The notes beneath the pieces are model-generated. The model was not told where the DNA came from. It worked only from the letters and a program-made list of their open reading frames with translations, and ran no database searches. Both the position numbers and the translations under genes were made by a program. From Armatimonadota bacterium (lineage in GTDB: Bacteria; Armatimonadota; Fimbriimonadia; Fimbriimonadales; ATM1), in the NCBI GenBank assembly GCA_003577165.1, contig QEUM01000004.1, forward strand, positions 310,001 through 374,000: 64,000 nt of DNA, read 5' to 3'. Below, in pieces: positions 52,080 through 60,435 of the stretch (position 1 is its first letter; each line of letters starts with the position of its first letter).

Positions 52080-53195
52080 CTACCGATTCTTATTCCAAAA
52101 GAGCACGAATGCTGCAGCAAGCCCCAATACAACGGGCGCGAAGGCCGCAATTGCCGGATCGATAACCGCCCGCTTGGCCATGATCATCATGTATTGCTGG
52201 GCAGTGTAGTAGAGGAAAATGATGAGGATGCTCATCGAAAAGCCGACGCCCATGCTCTGGCGGCTGTTGCGAATGGCGACCGGCGCGCCGACCAGCCCGA
52301 ACACAAGCGCGGTGAGAGGTATAGCGATCTTCAGCCAGTAGCCGACTTCCCACTCCCGGATCTTGTCCTGATTCATTCGCGGGTTCTTCTTGAGGCGCTC
52401 GAGTTGATCCGCGAGATCGGTCATCGAGAGCGCATCTGGAGAGTCGAGGTTTCGAGTGAGGAAGTCCTTCGGAGTGAAGTCAAAAGTCGTACCGGGCAGG
52501 GGGCGCGTGTCGCCGATGAACGTCGTGACCGTGTCCCCTTCGGGAGTGGTTCTCCAGACGCGGACGTTCTGCATCCTCCACTCCTTGCCGGGCGAATAGT
52601 AGAGTTTCTCCGCGTGAAACCACATCTCCGGCTGGTTCTTCTCATCGAACCAGACGCCTGTCACGTCGTACATCTCGCTCGTGCCGAAGTTCGTTTCTCT
52701 CGCCATAAGGCTGCCACGGAATTCGTCTTTTACGTACAGCGGCTGGTAGATGCTGCCGGCCTTCGCCTGCTTTAGAGATTGAGACACTTCCAGCTGAAGT
52801 TCGGTGGCGCGATAGGTTGCTGGCGGCACGACGTATTCGCCGAAGACGAAGGTGATCCCGCTGACGACCAACCCGAAGAAGGCCACGGGCCGCATGATCG
52901 TGAAGAGGCTTGCGCCTGCGGCGACAGCGGCCACCACCTCCGAGTCGTTCGACAGCCTCATGAACGCCAGGAGGCTTGCCAACAGCACAGCCATCGGCAG
53001 CGTCTTGACGATGAGGGCGGGCATATACATCGCGCTCAGTTCTAAGACGGTTTGGATGTCGATTCCGCTTACGAATAGGTTCGTGAGTCGAAAGAGATAG
53101 GTACCTGCGAGCAGCAGAACCGTGAATAGGACCACGCCGAAGAGCCAGGGACCGATTAGCTCGCGAATGATGAGGCGAGTCAAGATCCAGGGCAT
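52080..53195 (-). CDS. LptF/LptG-family LPS export permease
   Basis: The 371-residue protein has two blocks of three membrane spans (about 10-125 and 290-368) flanking a beta-jellyroll periplasmic domain (FGEYVVPPATYRATELQ; WRMQNVRVWRTT). It pairs with LptB to extract LPS from the inner membrane. Only one LptF/G gene is present here; a partner may lie elsewhere, or the protein may form a homodimer. TAATG overlaps it with lptB. Confidence 0.92.
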   Translation of the reverse strand: MPWILTRLIIRELIGPWLFGVVLFTVLLLAGTYLFRLTNLFVSGIDIQTVLELSAMYMPALIVKTLPMAVLLASLLAFMRLSNDSEVVAAVAAGASLFTIMRPVAFFGLVVSGITFVFGEYVVPPATYRATELQLEVSQSLKQAKAGSIYQPLYVKDEFRGSLMARETNFGTSEMYDVTGVWFDEKNQPEMWFHAEKLYYSPGKEWRMQNVRVWRTTPEGDTVTTFIGDTRPLPGTTFDFTPKDFLTRNLDSPDALSMTDLADQLERLKKNPRMNQDKIREWEVGYWLKIAIPLTALVFGLVGAPVAIRNSRQSMGVGFSMSILIIFLYYTAQQYMMIMAKRAVIDPAIAAFAPVVLGLAAAFVLFWNKNR

Positions 53196-53920
53196 TACTG
53201 GAACTGCTCTCCGAGGTAGTGCTTCTTCACGTCGGGGTCGCTGACGATCGCCTCACGGTCTCCTTCTTTGGAGATGCGACCGTCTATTAGGATGTAATTC
53301 CAGTCCGTGATGCCCAATGTCGCGCCGACGTTGTGGTCTGTGATCAGGATGCCGATTCCGCGCTCTTTGAGTTGGAGCAGAATTGACTGCAACTCTTCGA
53401 TGGTTCGCGGGTCAATTCCCGTGAAAGGTTCATCCAACAAGATGAACTTCGGATCCGAAGCGAGCGCCCTTGCGATCTCAACCCTTCGCCTCTCGCCTCC
53501 GGAGAGCACTCGCCCCTTGCTCGACCGGAAGTCGAGCATCCCCAGTTCTCCGAGGAGTTCCTTGATCTTCTTGTTCTGCTCGGTCTTGGAAACGCCCCGT
53601 AGTTCGAGCACCAACCTCAAGTTCTCCTCAACCGTCAGGTTGCGGAAGACAGAGGCTTCCTGCGGGAGATAGCCGATTCCCGCGCGGGCGCGCTTGTACA
53701 TGGGCCACTTCGTCAGTTCGGTGGACTCCGTGGACTCGAGGAAAACGTGGCCAGAATTCGGTCGGACCAGCCCGACGATCATGTAAAACGTTGTGGTCTT
53801 GCCGGCTCCGTTGGGACCGAGCAGCGCAGTGATCTTGCCAGTTTCGAATTCGAGCGAAACGTGATCGACGACTCGCCGCCCGCGATACGCCTTTACGAGG
53901 TCCTTCGCTCGGACTTTCAC
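53195..53920 (-). CDS. lptB: LPS export ABC transporter ATPase
   Basis: The 241-residue ATPase shows GPNGAGKTTTFYMIVG (Walker A near 35), YLPQEASVFRNLTVEEN, LSGGERRRVEIARAL (signature) and FILLDEPFTGIDP (Walker B), all in the LptB version. It powers LPS transport. The GTG start shares GTGA with the upstream stop. Confidence 0.96.
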   Translation of the reverse strand: MKVRAKDLVKAYRGRRVVDHVSLEFETGKITALLGPNGAGKTTTFYMIVGLVRPNSGHVFLESTESTELTKWPMYKRARAGIGYLPQEASVFRNLTVEENLRLVLELRGVSKTEQNKKIKELLGELGMLDFRSSKGRVLSGGERRRVEIARALASDPKFILLDEPFTGIDPRTIEELQSILLQLKERGIGILITDHNVGATLGITDWNYILIDGRISKEGDREAIVSDPDVKKHYLGEQFQ

Positions 53921-55539
53921 CTTCTTTGGGCGCCCCCTGAGAACTCGACCGAGCGGAGTTCATAGGTGTCCGGGCTGAAGCCGAGCGTGACCTGCGGCGC
54001 AAAGGCCTTCGCTCCGCCGGGTCCGAGTACAGGGTGCGAGCCGGAGATGGTCACCCCCCCCTTGAGTTTCAACTCCGACATGCTTTCGTTGAAACTCGCG
54101 GTTGGGCAGTCGATGTTCAAAGTCCAAGGTTTCGGTTGGCCCTTCTCGTCCTCCGCTTCGCCCTCAACCGTAATGCGAACCCCGCCCGACATCTGCCAAG
54201 AGGAGAGAACGTACACCTTTTTTCCATCCTGGACGGTGCGTTTGCCGTCTGCCGCGAAATTCGGGCAGGCAACGACGAATTTCGATTTCTCCTTTGGATT
54301 TCTGCTGGTGAATCGCATCGGCGCGCCTCTCGCAGTCAGTCGGTCGTAAGCCGTCGAAACGTAAGTCATCTCCACGTGAGTCGCGTTCGTTAAGGAGTAC
54401 TCGTGATCACCCTCGGAGTACTCGTAAGTGACGTTCTTCCCATCGGCGCTCATGGTCTGTGGGGAGTAATCCGTTCGGCCCCCACTCTCGGCTTTCATAA
54501 ACTCGATGGTCGCGGTGTCGGATGAGAATTTCCCCGGCGCAGAAGGGTGCGAGCTGTCCACCGAAACACCGCCGCTTGCGACGAGCCTCTGCGTTTGAGC
54601 GGAGAACTCGGCCTCTCGGCTAGCAAGAACCATCTTCCAATTGGCCGGTTGGTTCGCTGTCCTTTCGCTTCCCGTCATCTCGACGCGAATCCCGCCGGTG
54701 AACTTCCCCTCAAGCAGCCCATACTGTTCCGATCCGTCGGTCGATCCAAGAACCGTGTCCAATTTCTTGCCCTGGACGGTTACTCCGCGCTGCTTCCAAG
54801 TGGCGATCACGGGACTGCCTTCGACGACGAGCAGCCGATTCTTCCCCCCCTCCTGCATCTTCAGCGAGCCCTTGGTGACTCCGACGACTTTGATTTCGTC
54901 GGTTTCGAACCAGATGTCTTGGCCGGTTACCAGCAGGGAGGCGAGCACAAGGGCGGTGGACGAAGCCTTCATATTCGATTCACTCGCGAAGAGCGCAACT
55001 CCCTTTTTCGACGGGCCTATCCGCATCCCGTTGACGTTGGCTTCGCGTATGTCCTCCGCGACGAGTTCACCCTTCTTCTGCGAACCGCTGATTCTGTCAC
55101 ACCTGAGGCTCACGCGCCCGTCGGAGGACACGGCCCGCACGTTGCCCCGAAGCCGGAAGACGCGGTTCGTTTCCTCCGCATCACCGCTGTCTGCGGTGAC
55201 AGTGACGAGAGGCTGGTCCTCGTCGAAGAGGACCACTTCGACGTCCGAAAGCTGACCGTAGCCCCCCGAGTCGCCCACCGAGCCCGTGGCGGAGGAGGCC
55301 GACAGAGACCAGAGTTTCTCCCCGTCCGAGCTGGTGGCATGCAGGGAGAGCGTTTTCATCCTGCCGCCGATCTCCAACTCGTCCGACTCCGGTTCAAAGA
55401 GGTCGCGCGCCGCGCGATTCCCGGAGGAGGTGCAGGCGGCAATCCCGACGCAAAGGCAGATTAGGAGAGGACCGACAAGTCTGATGGCGACCTCCTGCGG
55501 GCGAACCTGCCGCCGTGAACTCCTGCCAGTTGGCCGCAT
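53917..55539 (-). CDS. LptC/LptA-like fusion lipoprotein
   Basis: The 540-residue protein has an N-terminal hydrophobic segment with lipobox GIAAC (Cys near 36) and then an LptC-like domain (about 50-180: VFRLRGNVRAVSSDGRVSLRCDRI). A hydrophobic stretch MKASSTALVLASLLVTGQD (about 193-211) follows and looks like a second signal peptide, then an LptA/OstA-like beta domain to the end (GFSPDTYELRSVEFSGG). The bridge would carry LPS across the periplasm. ATG at 55539 is the only ordinary start; AGGAGG lies 5 nt before an ATC codon at 55485, just before the hydrophobic segment. Its 5' part overlaps the rlmN 3' end. Confidence 0.72.
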   Translation of the reverse strand: MRPTGRSSRRQVRPQEVAIRLVGPLLICLCVGIAACTSSGNRAARDLFEPESDELEIGGRMKTLSLHATSSDGEKLWSLSASSATGSVGDSGGYGQLSDVEVVLFDEDQPLVTVTADSGDAEETNRVFRLRGNVRAVSSDGRVSLRCDRISGSQKKGELVAEDIREANVNGMRIGPSKKGVALFASESNMKASSTALVLASLLVTGQDIWFETDEIKVVGVTKGSLKMQEGGKNRLLVVEGSPVIATWKQRGVTVQGKKLDTVLGSTDGSEQYGLLEGKFTGGIRVEMTGSERTANQPANWKMVLASREAEFSAQTQRLVASGGVSVDSSHPSAPGKFSSDTATIEFMKAESGGRTDYSPQTMSADGKNVTYEYSEGDHEYSLTNATHVEMTYVSTAYDRLTARGAPMRFTSRNPKEKSKFVVACPNFAADGKRTVQDGKKVYVLSSWQMSGGVRITVEGEAEDEKGQPKPWTLNIDCPTASFNESMSELKLKGGVTISGSHPVLGPGGAKAFAPQVTLGFSPDTYELRSVEFSGGAQRR

Positions 55540-56531
55540 GCTGCGGCGATTCGGTGACCACGCTCTCTCCGCTGAGTAACGTTCACTCCCAAGGATTCGA
55601 GCGTGCGGCGAAACTGAGTGATCCGGCTTGGAGCGGGCCGCTTGAATCCTTGTCCTGTAGACACATAGTTGAAGGGAATCAGGTTGACAAGGCTCGGAAA
55701 CCCGCGAACCATCGTCGCGAGGTCTTCCGCCTGATCGATCGTGTCGGTTACGCCCTCGATCAACAGGTACTCGAATGTGACCTTGCGACCGGTCGCGTTC
55801 ACGTACTCCTTCGCTGCCGACAGCACTTCGCTGATCGGCCACTTCTGGTTCACGGGCATGAGGCTGTTCCGGATCTCGTCTTTCGTGGAGTGGAGCGAAA
55901 TGGCGAGGTGAATGGGCAGGTTCTCTTGGGCCAGTTCTCGGATTCGCGGCACGATGCCGACGGTGGACACGGTGATATGGCGCGGGCTTAGGCCGACCTC
56001 CTGCTTGAAGAGCCGAATCGACTTCACGACCTCCGGATAGTTGAGCAGCGGTTCGCCCATTCCCATGTATACGACGTGCGAAATTCGCCTGGGCGAGATG
56101 CTCTGAAGCAGAAAGTACTGGCCGAGGATCTCTCCTGCCGACAGGTTCCGGTCGAAGCCCCCGAGGCCGGTGGCGCAAAAAGCGCACCCCATCGGGCAGC
56201 CGACTTGGGTGCTGAGGCAGCAGCTGACCCGGTCGGCGTAGGGGAGCAGCACACACTCGAAGGACTCCTCGTCGCCCCCGTGAGCGAGCACTTTCACGAC
56301 CCCATCCTCGGATTCCACCCGCCGGGTTTCGACGAGTCCGGAGGCGACGTATCGCTCGCCGAGGGCCTCTCGGACATCGGCCGGGAGGTCGCTCATCTTT
56401 TCGAAGTCGGTCTCTCCCGCGTACAGCCAACGGGCAAGTTGGCGGGCGCGGAGGGCCGGCCTGTCGGCTGAGGAGAGGGCTTCCGCAAGTTCGGCTCGGT
56501 CCAGACCCAAGAGGGCAGGGGTGGGCGGCAC
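55461..56531 (-). CDS. rlmN: 23S rRNA/tRNA A2503-A37 methyltransferase
   Basis: The 356-residue radical SAM enzyme shows RQLARWLYAG near the N-terminus, the cluster motif CLSTQVGCPMGCAFCATG with CxxxCxxC, YMGMGEPLLNY, ISLHS and, near the end, HRIAAACGQLA carrying the second catalytic Cys. It methylates 23S rRNA A2503. The GTG at 56531 lies 6 nt after TACAAT, giving the normal family length; an open reading further upstream is not coding. The 20-residue tail beyond CGQLA overlaps the next gene. Confidence 0.95.
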   Translation of the reverse strand: MPPTPALLGLDRAELAEALSSADRPALRARQLARWLYAGETDFEKMSDLPADVREALGERYVASGLVETRRVESEDGVVKVLAHGGDEESFECVLLPYADRVSCCLSTQVGCPMGCAFCATGLGGFDRNLSAGEILGQYFLLQSISPRRISHVVYMGMGEPLLNYPEVVKSIRLFKQEVGLSPRHITVSTVGIVPRIRELAQENLPIHLAISLHSTKDEIRNSLMPVNQKWPISEVLSAAKEYVNATGRKVTFEYLLIEGVTDTIDQAEDLATMVRGFPSLVNLIPFNYVSTGQGFKRPAPSRITQFRRTLESLGVNVTQRRERGHRIAAACGQLAGVHGGRFARRRSPSDLSVLS

Positions 56532-56537
56532 GGCGGA

Positions 56538-56543
56538 ATTGTA
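56538..56543 (-). promoter_or_regulatory. -10 box TACAAT, leaderless rlmN-lpt operon
   Basis: TACAAT ends 6 nt before the rlmN GTG at 56531 with no Shine-Dalgarno, so the operon message appears leaderless. Confidence 0.5.
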
Positions 56544-56757
56544 CTCAGGCGGGACTTCAGTCCCCGAAAATCCCTCACCTGGGCCCCCTACCCCGTGCTT
56601 TTTCCTGCACCATGAGCCAAAATGGAGCAAGGTGCGCCTTAGAGCGCATGAGTCTGCGGTGGGTCGGACCGTAGCCCGAGCCCGAAGGAAACTACGGAAA
56701 CTGGGTAAGGGACGAGGAAAGACTCCGCCGCCATCACAACTCAAGGAGGAGTCAAGG

Positions 56758-58689
56758 ATGAATCGAACGCTGAAACTTGCTTTCGGCGCCGTTCTTGGTG
56801 CTGCGCTGGTAGCCCCAGTCGCTGCCCAGAACTTCCCAGACACCCAGGAATGGGACTGGGCGTTCAACGCCATCCTCAACCTGAAGAACGAGGGAATCCT
56901 CGTCGGGTACCCGGATGGTCTCTTTCGACCTGGCCGCCCCGCATCACGGCGTGAACTCGCCGGTGCGCTGAACGCGGCCTACGAAAAGCTGAAGGGCATG
57001 ATCGGCGGTCTGCAAAACCAGATCGACGCGATCAACCAGAAGCTTGACAACATGGACAACTTCGCCACGAAGGCGGAGCTCGCCGCACTTCGTGACCAAC
57101 TGGCTCAGATCCAGCGCGACATCCAAATGATGAAGGGCTGGGGCGATGACATCGCCAACATGAAGAAGTTGGTCGACATGCTGTCCAACGAGTTGAAGGA
57201 ACTGGGCGTCGACGTTGACGCGATGAAGCGCGATCTTTCGGATCTCGCTGACCGCGTTGCCAAACTCGAAGCCCGGAAGCCCGCGATTGACATTCACGGA
57301 GATCTCAACTTCGTGATGCACGCAGGCCACTCGACGGACGACATGTTCGGCATGACCGTGGACCGCCGCCTGACCGGATTCGGTCGCGGCGACTACGAAG
57401 GCGATCCGGTTGGAATGACTCGCGACCTCACCATGGGCCATGAGGCAGGTTTCACCTTCTCTGGCACCAACGACGACGGTCCAAAGTGGCACGCAACGAT
57501 CGTTGTGGGCAACCTCATGGGCTTCGGCGACTTCGAGGGAAGCGGGTTCTTCTATGGCAACCAGGGTCACGTACCTTTCTCGTTCGCTCCGTTTAACGAA
57601 GTGAATGAAACGGTGTACGTCCAGAGCTTCGGTGTCAACTTCGACACCTCGGTCTGGGGCCAGAACTTCACGGCGGAGTTGGGTCGCGTCGGCTATCAAG
57701 CCGGCAACTACTTCTTCAGGAGGTACGACAACACTCCGTACTTCGACAACCCGCGCTGGGATGATGGCAACTGGTACTTCGACGGCGGCATTCTCAAGTT
57801 CAACTGGGGAAGCACCGGCCTCGATGTATACGGCGGCCGAGTCAATCAGGGCAACACGACCGAGACGACTGGCTTCTTCTTCAACAACATCTGGAACCTG
57901 TCCGCAGGCTTCCAGGCTGAATCGGGAAGCCTGTTCTTCGGCTTCGGCGACCTGTTGATCGACCAGCTGCTCGGCTTCCACCTGAACTTCGGTCTCGGTG
58001 ACCGCGGCGACATCGCGATGAATTACATCTACCTGGATAGTAATAACTTCGGATCCGCCGGCCAGAACCGAATCGTCGTTTGGGGCGGCGAGTTGAACTA
58101 CGCGTTCAACGATGCCTTCAGCCTGAACGGTGGTTACAGCCAGACCAACTACCAAGAGAACGATGACGTAATCCTCGACGAGGACAACGCCGCTTACTGG
58201 GCTCAGATTCAGTACAACGGCAATCGTTGGGGAGGTGGTGTCGGCTATCGCCACATCGACCCGTGGTTCGGCGCTCCTGGTGACTGGGGCCGACAGGCCA
58301 TTTCGTGGAACCCAACGGACCACGAGGGCGTGTTCGCCAACGTCTGGTTCAACATGAGCGACCGCTGGAAGTTGAGCCTCGATGGCTACTCCTACCAGGG
58401 CCTCGATGGATTCATCCTCAGCCCTGAGTACGAAGCCACAGGCATCATTGCGATGCTCACGTATCGCATGAACGATGTCTGGAGCTGGCTGTTCGGGTTC
58501 GAGTACGACCGGTTCAACTGGGACGGCACCGAAGAGGAGTGGTACACCTGGTTCCGCCTCGGCATGACTCACAGCATGTCCGACGGTTCTTGGTTGAAGT
58601 TCCTGTACGAGAACAGCCACGGTGAGGACGACTTCGGCGAATTCGCCAAGGGCGGACTGCTCACCATCCAGTGGCACAAGAAGACCTAA
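56758..58689 (+). CDS. SLH-domain, coiled-coil, beta-barrel outer-membrane porin (OmpM/SlpA type)
   Basis: The 643-residue protein has a signal peptide (1-22, ending VAAQ) and one SLH domain (about 25-80: AFNAILNLKNEGILVGYPDGLFRP, ASRRELAGALNAAY). A coiled coil (about 80-175) and a porin-type barrel (about 180-643, aromatic-girdle strands such as NFTAELGRVGYQAGNYF) end in WHKKT. SLH plus coiled coil anchors the outer membrane to the cell wall in Deinococcota and Negativicutes. AAGGAGG lies 8 nt before the ATG. The 226-bp upstream region holds an untranslated leader with a CCGTAG/CTACGG pairing (56669-56697). Confidence 0.9.
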   Translation: MNRTLKLAFGAVLGAALVAPVAAQNFPDTQEWDWAFNAILNLKNEGILVGYPDGLFRPGRPASRRELAGALNAAYEKLKGMIGGLQNQIDAINQKLDNMDNFATKAELAALRDQLAQIQRDIQMMKGWGDDIANMKKLVDMLSNELKELGVDVDAMKRDLSDLADRVAKLEARKPAIDIHGDLNFVMHAGHSTDDMFGMTVDRRLTGFGRGDYEGDPVGMTRDLTMGHEAGFTFSGTNDDGPKWHATIVVGNLMGFGDFEGSGFFYGNQGHVPFSFAPFNEVNETVYVQSFGVNFDTSVWGQNFTAELGRVGYQAGNYFFRRYDNTPYFDNPRWDDGNWYFDGGILKFNWGSTGLDVYGGRVNQGNTTETTGFFFNNIWNLSAGFQAESGSLFFGFGDLLIDQLLGFHLNFGLGDRGDIAMNYIYLDSNNFGSAGQNRIVVWGGELNYAFNDAFSLNGGYSQTNYQENDDVILDEDNAAYWAQIQYNGNRWGGGVGYRHIDPWFGAPGDWGRQAISWNPTDHEGVFANVWFNMSDRWKLSLDGYSYQGLDGFILSPEYEATGIIAMLTYRMNDVWSWLFGFEYDRFNWDGTEEEWYTWFRLGMTHSMSDGSWLKFLYENSHGEDDFGEFAKGGLLTIQWHKKT

Positions 58690-58712
58690 TCTGATTTCAG
58701 ACTAGGCCGAAG

Positions 58713-58750
58713 CGTAGGGCCGGACTTGTCCGGCCCTACGTATTTCTTTG
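58713..58750 (+). terminator. Terminator of the porin gene
   Basis: A 13-bp perfect stem CGTAGGGCCGGAC / GTCCGGCCCTACG with a 2-nt loop is followed by TATTTCTTT, 25 bp after the stop. Confidence 0.85.
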
Positions 58751-58822
58751 CCGCAAGCAGTGCTGGCCCGAAGTTTTGGACGTCTAAAGTAGGGTATCCA
58801 TCCACGAAAGTAGGAGGTCAAT

Positions 58823-59236
58823 ATGAAGAAGAGATTCCTCTCCATCGCCATTTCAATCGGCATCGTGACGCTTGCGTTCGGACAACTGGGCGACTTGATC
58901 AAAGTGCTGGGCATCGGCGCAGCCGTGGATCGCTTCGGCCCCGACATCAATAAGGCCATCAACAAACTTCAGGGCTTCTCCGACAGTGAAGCAGCGATGA
59001 CGAAGACCGTGCCGATTCTCTCGGTCGGCAAGGGCGGCTACATCGGCGCAGCGCAGGTGATGGGACCCAAGAACCTCGTGCAGAAGGTGAAGGCCGTCGC
59101 ACAAATCGAAGGCGATTTCGCGGGCCGTGTGGTTCGCCTGAAAGCGCTCATCCCGATCGAGTCCAAAGATGTCGTTAAGGACATCCGCCGGGTTGAAGGC
59201 GTGGGCGTCAGCGCGATCGTAGACATCAAGATCTGA
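58823..59236 (+). CDS. Small exported protein, unrecognised
   Basis: The 137-residue protein has a signal peptide (1-20, ending AFG) and a mature part rich in Gly, Val and Lys: IKVLGIGAAVDRFGPDINKAI, VGKGGYIGAAQVMGPKN, VVRLKALIPIESKD, ending AIVDIKI. I cannot name it. AGGAGG lies 5 nt before the ATG. It sits between the porin and metK. Confidence 0.75.
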   Translation: MKKRFLSIAISIGIVTLAFGQLGDLIKVLGIGAAVDRFGPDINKAINKLQGFSDSEAAMTKTVPILSVGKGGYIGAAQVMGPKNLVQKVKAVAQIEGDFAGRVVRLKALIPIESKDVVKDIRRVEGVGVSAIVDIKI

Positions 59237-59276
59237 TCGTCGGCTCGCCCGGAAGGTGGACCACTCGACTGACCGG

Positions 59277-59282
59277 TATAAT
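59277..59282 (+). promoter_or_regulatory. -10 box TATAAT, leaderless metK
   Basis: A perfect TATAAT ends 9 nt before the metK ATG at 59292 and excludes the upstream GTG at 59256 as start. Confidence 0.6.
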
Positions 59283-59291
59283 TCGCCCGCA

Positions 59292-60434
59292 ATGTCCACC
59301 TTCCGGGCTCCGACGTTTACTTCAGAAAGCGTAAGCGAGGGCCATCCCGACAAACTCGCCGACCAGATTTCCGACGCCATCTTGGACGCCTGTCTTGAGC
59401 AGGATCCTACAAGCCGATGCGCGATCGAAACCCTCTTAGGCATGGGCTTCGCCGTCATTACCGGCGAAGTGCGAACGAAGGGCTACGTCGACATGCCCAA
59501 AGTCGTGCGCGAGGTCATCTGCTCCGTAGGATACGACCACATTGACAAGGGCATGGATGGTCGGACGTGTGGCGTTCTCGTTTCCGTGCACGAGCAGTCG
59601 GAAGAGATCGCCATGGGGGTTGATACAGGAGGCGCAGGCGACCAAGGCATGATGTTCGGTATGGCATGCCGAGAAACACCGGAACTCATGCCGCTGCCGA
59701 TCTCCATGGCTCACGCGCTCATGCGACAGCAAGCAAAAGTGAAACGGGAGAAGCCGGAACTCGGACTGAGGCCGGATGCCAAAAGCCAGGTGACGGTCGC
59801 ATACGAGGACGGCAAACCGACTCGTGTGGAGACGATCGTTTGCTCTTGCCAGCATGAACCGATGCGCCACGAAGAAGTTCATATTCGGGTGATCGAACAC
59901 GTCGTGAAGCCCGTCCTGCAGCAGTACGCGGGATTGGTGGACATCACAGACGACATCTGCTTCCACGTGAATCCGACCGGTTCGTTCGAAAAGGGCGGGC
60001 CGGAGGCAGACTCTGGTCTCACTGGGAGGAAGATCATCGTGGACACCTACGGAGCGTTTTGTCCCCACGGCGGTGGCGCGTTTAGCGGGAAGGACCCGAC
60101 GAAGGTGGACCGTTCAGCCGCCTACATGGCGCGGCACATCGCTAAGTGCGTTGTCGCGGCAGGTTTGGCGGAGAGGGCCCAGGTCAGCCTGGCGTACGTG
60201 ATCGGCATCCGCGAGCCCGTCCAAGTGTCGGTTGAAACCTTCGGCACGGAGACCGTAGACCCGAAGACGATTCGAAGCCGAATTCGTGAGAGGTTCGATC
60301 TCACGCCCGGCGGGATCACCGAGCACCTCGGACTCAGAAACGGATTCAGGTACCTTCCAACAGCGAAAAACGGCCACTTCGGCAATGAGGCGTTTCCGTG
60401 GGAGGATACGTCTCCGGCCAAAGACCTCGCCTGA
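59292..60434 (+). CDS. metK: S-adenosylmethionine synthetase
   Basis: The 380-residue enzyme forms SAM from methionine and ATP. It shows TSESVSEGHPDKLADQISDA at the start, GAGDQGMMFGMA (the family G-A-G-D-Q-G loop), GGPEADSGLTGRKIIVDTYG and GGGAFSGKDPTKVDRSAAY. It meets the normal length only with the ATG at 59292; an upstream GTG would add residues unlike the family. It converges with rmlA. Confidence 0.97.
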   Translation: MSTFRAPTFTSESVSEGHPDKLADQISDAILDACLEQDPTSRCAIETLLGMGFAVITGEVRTKGYVDMPKVVREVICSVGYDHIDKGMDGRTCGVLVSVHEQSEEIAMGVDTGGAGDQGMMFGMACRETPELMPLPISMAHALMRQQAKVKREKPELGLRPDAKSQVTVAYEDGKPTRVETIVCSCQHEPMRHEEVHIRVIEHVVKPVLQQYAGLVDITDDICFHVNPTGSFEKGGPEADSGLTGRKIIVDTYGAFCPHGGGAFSGKDPTKVDRSAAYMARHIAKCVVAAGLAERAQVSLAYVIGIREPVQVSVETFGTETVDPKTIRSRIRERFDLTPGGITEHLGLRNGFRYLPTAKNGHFGNEAFPWEDTSPAKDLA

Positions 60435-60435
60435 C

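Noticed and set aside
56944-58677. 577-codon open frame on the minus strand
   Set aside because: It is antisense to the SLH porin and its Val/Glu-rich composition mirrors the porin codons; there is no start signal.
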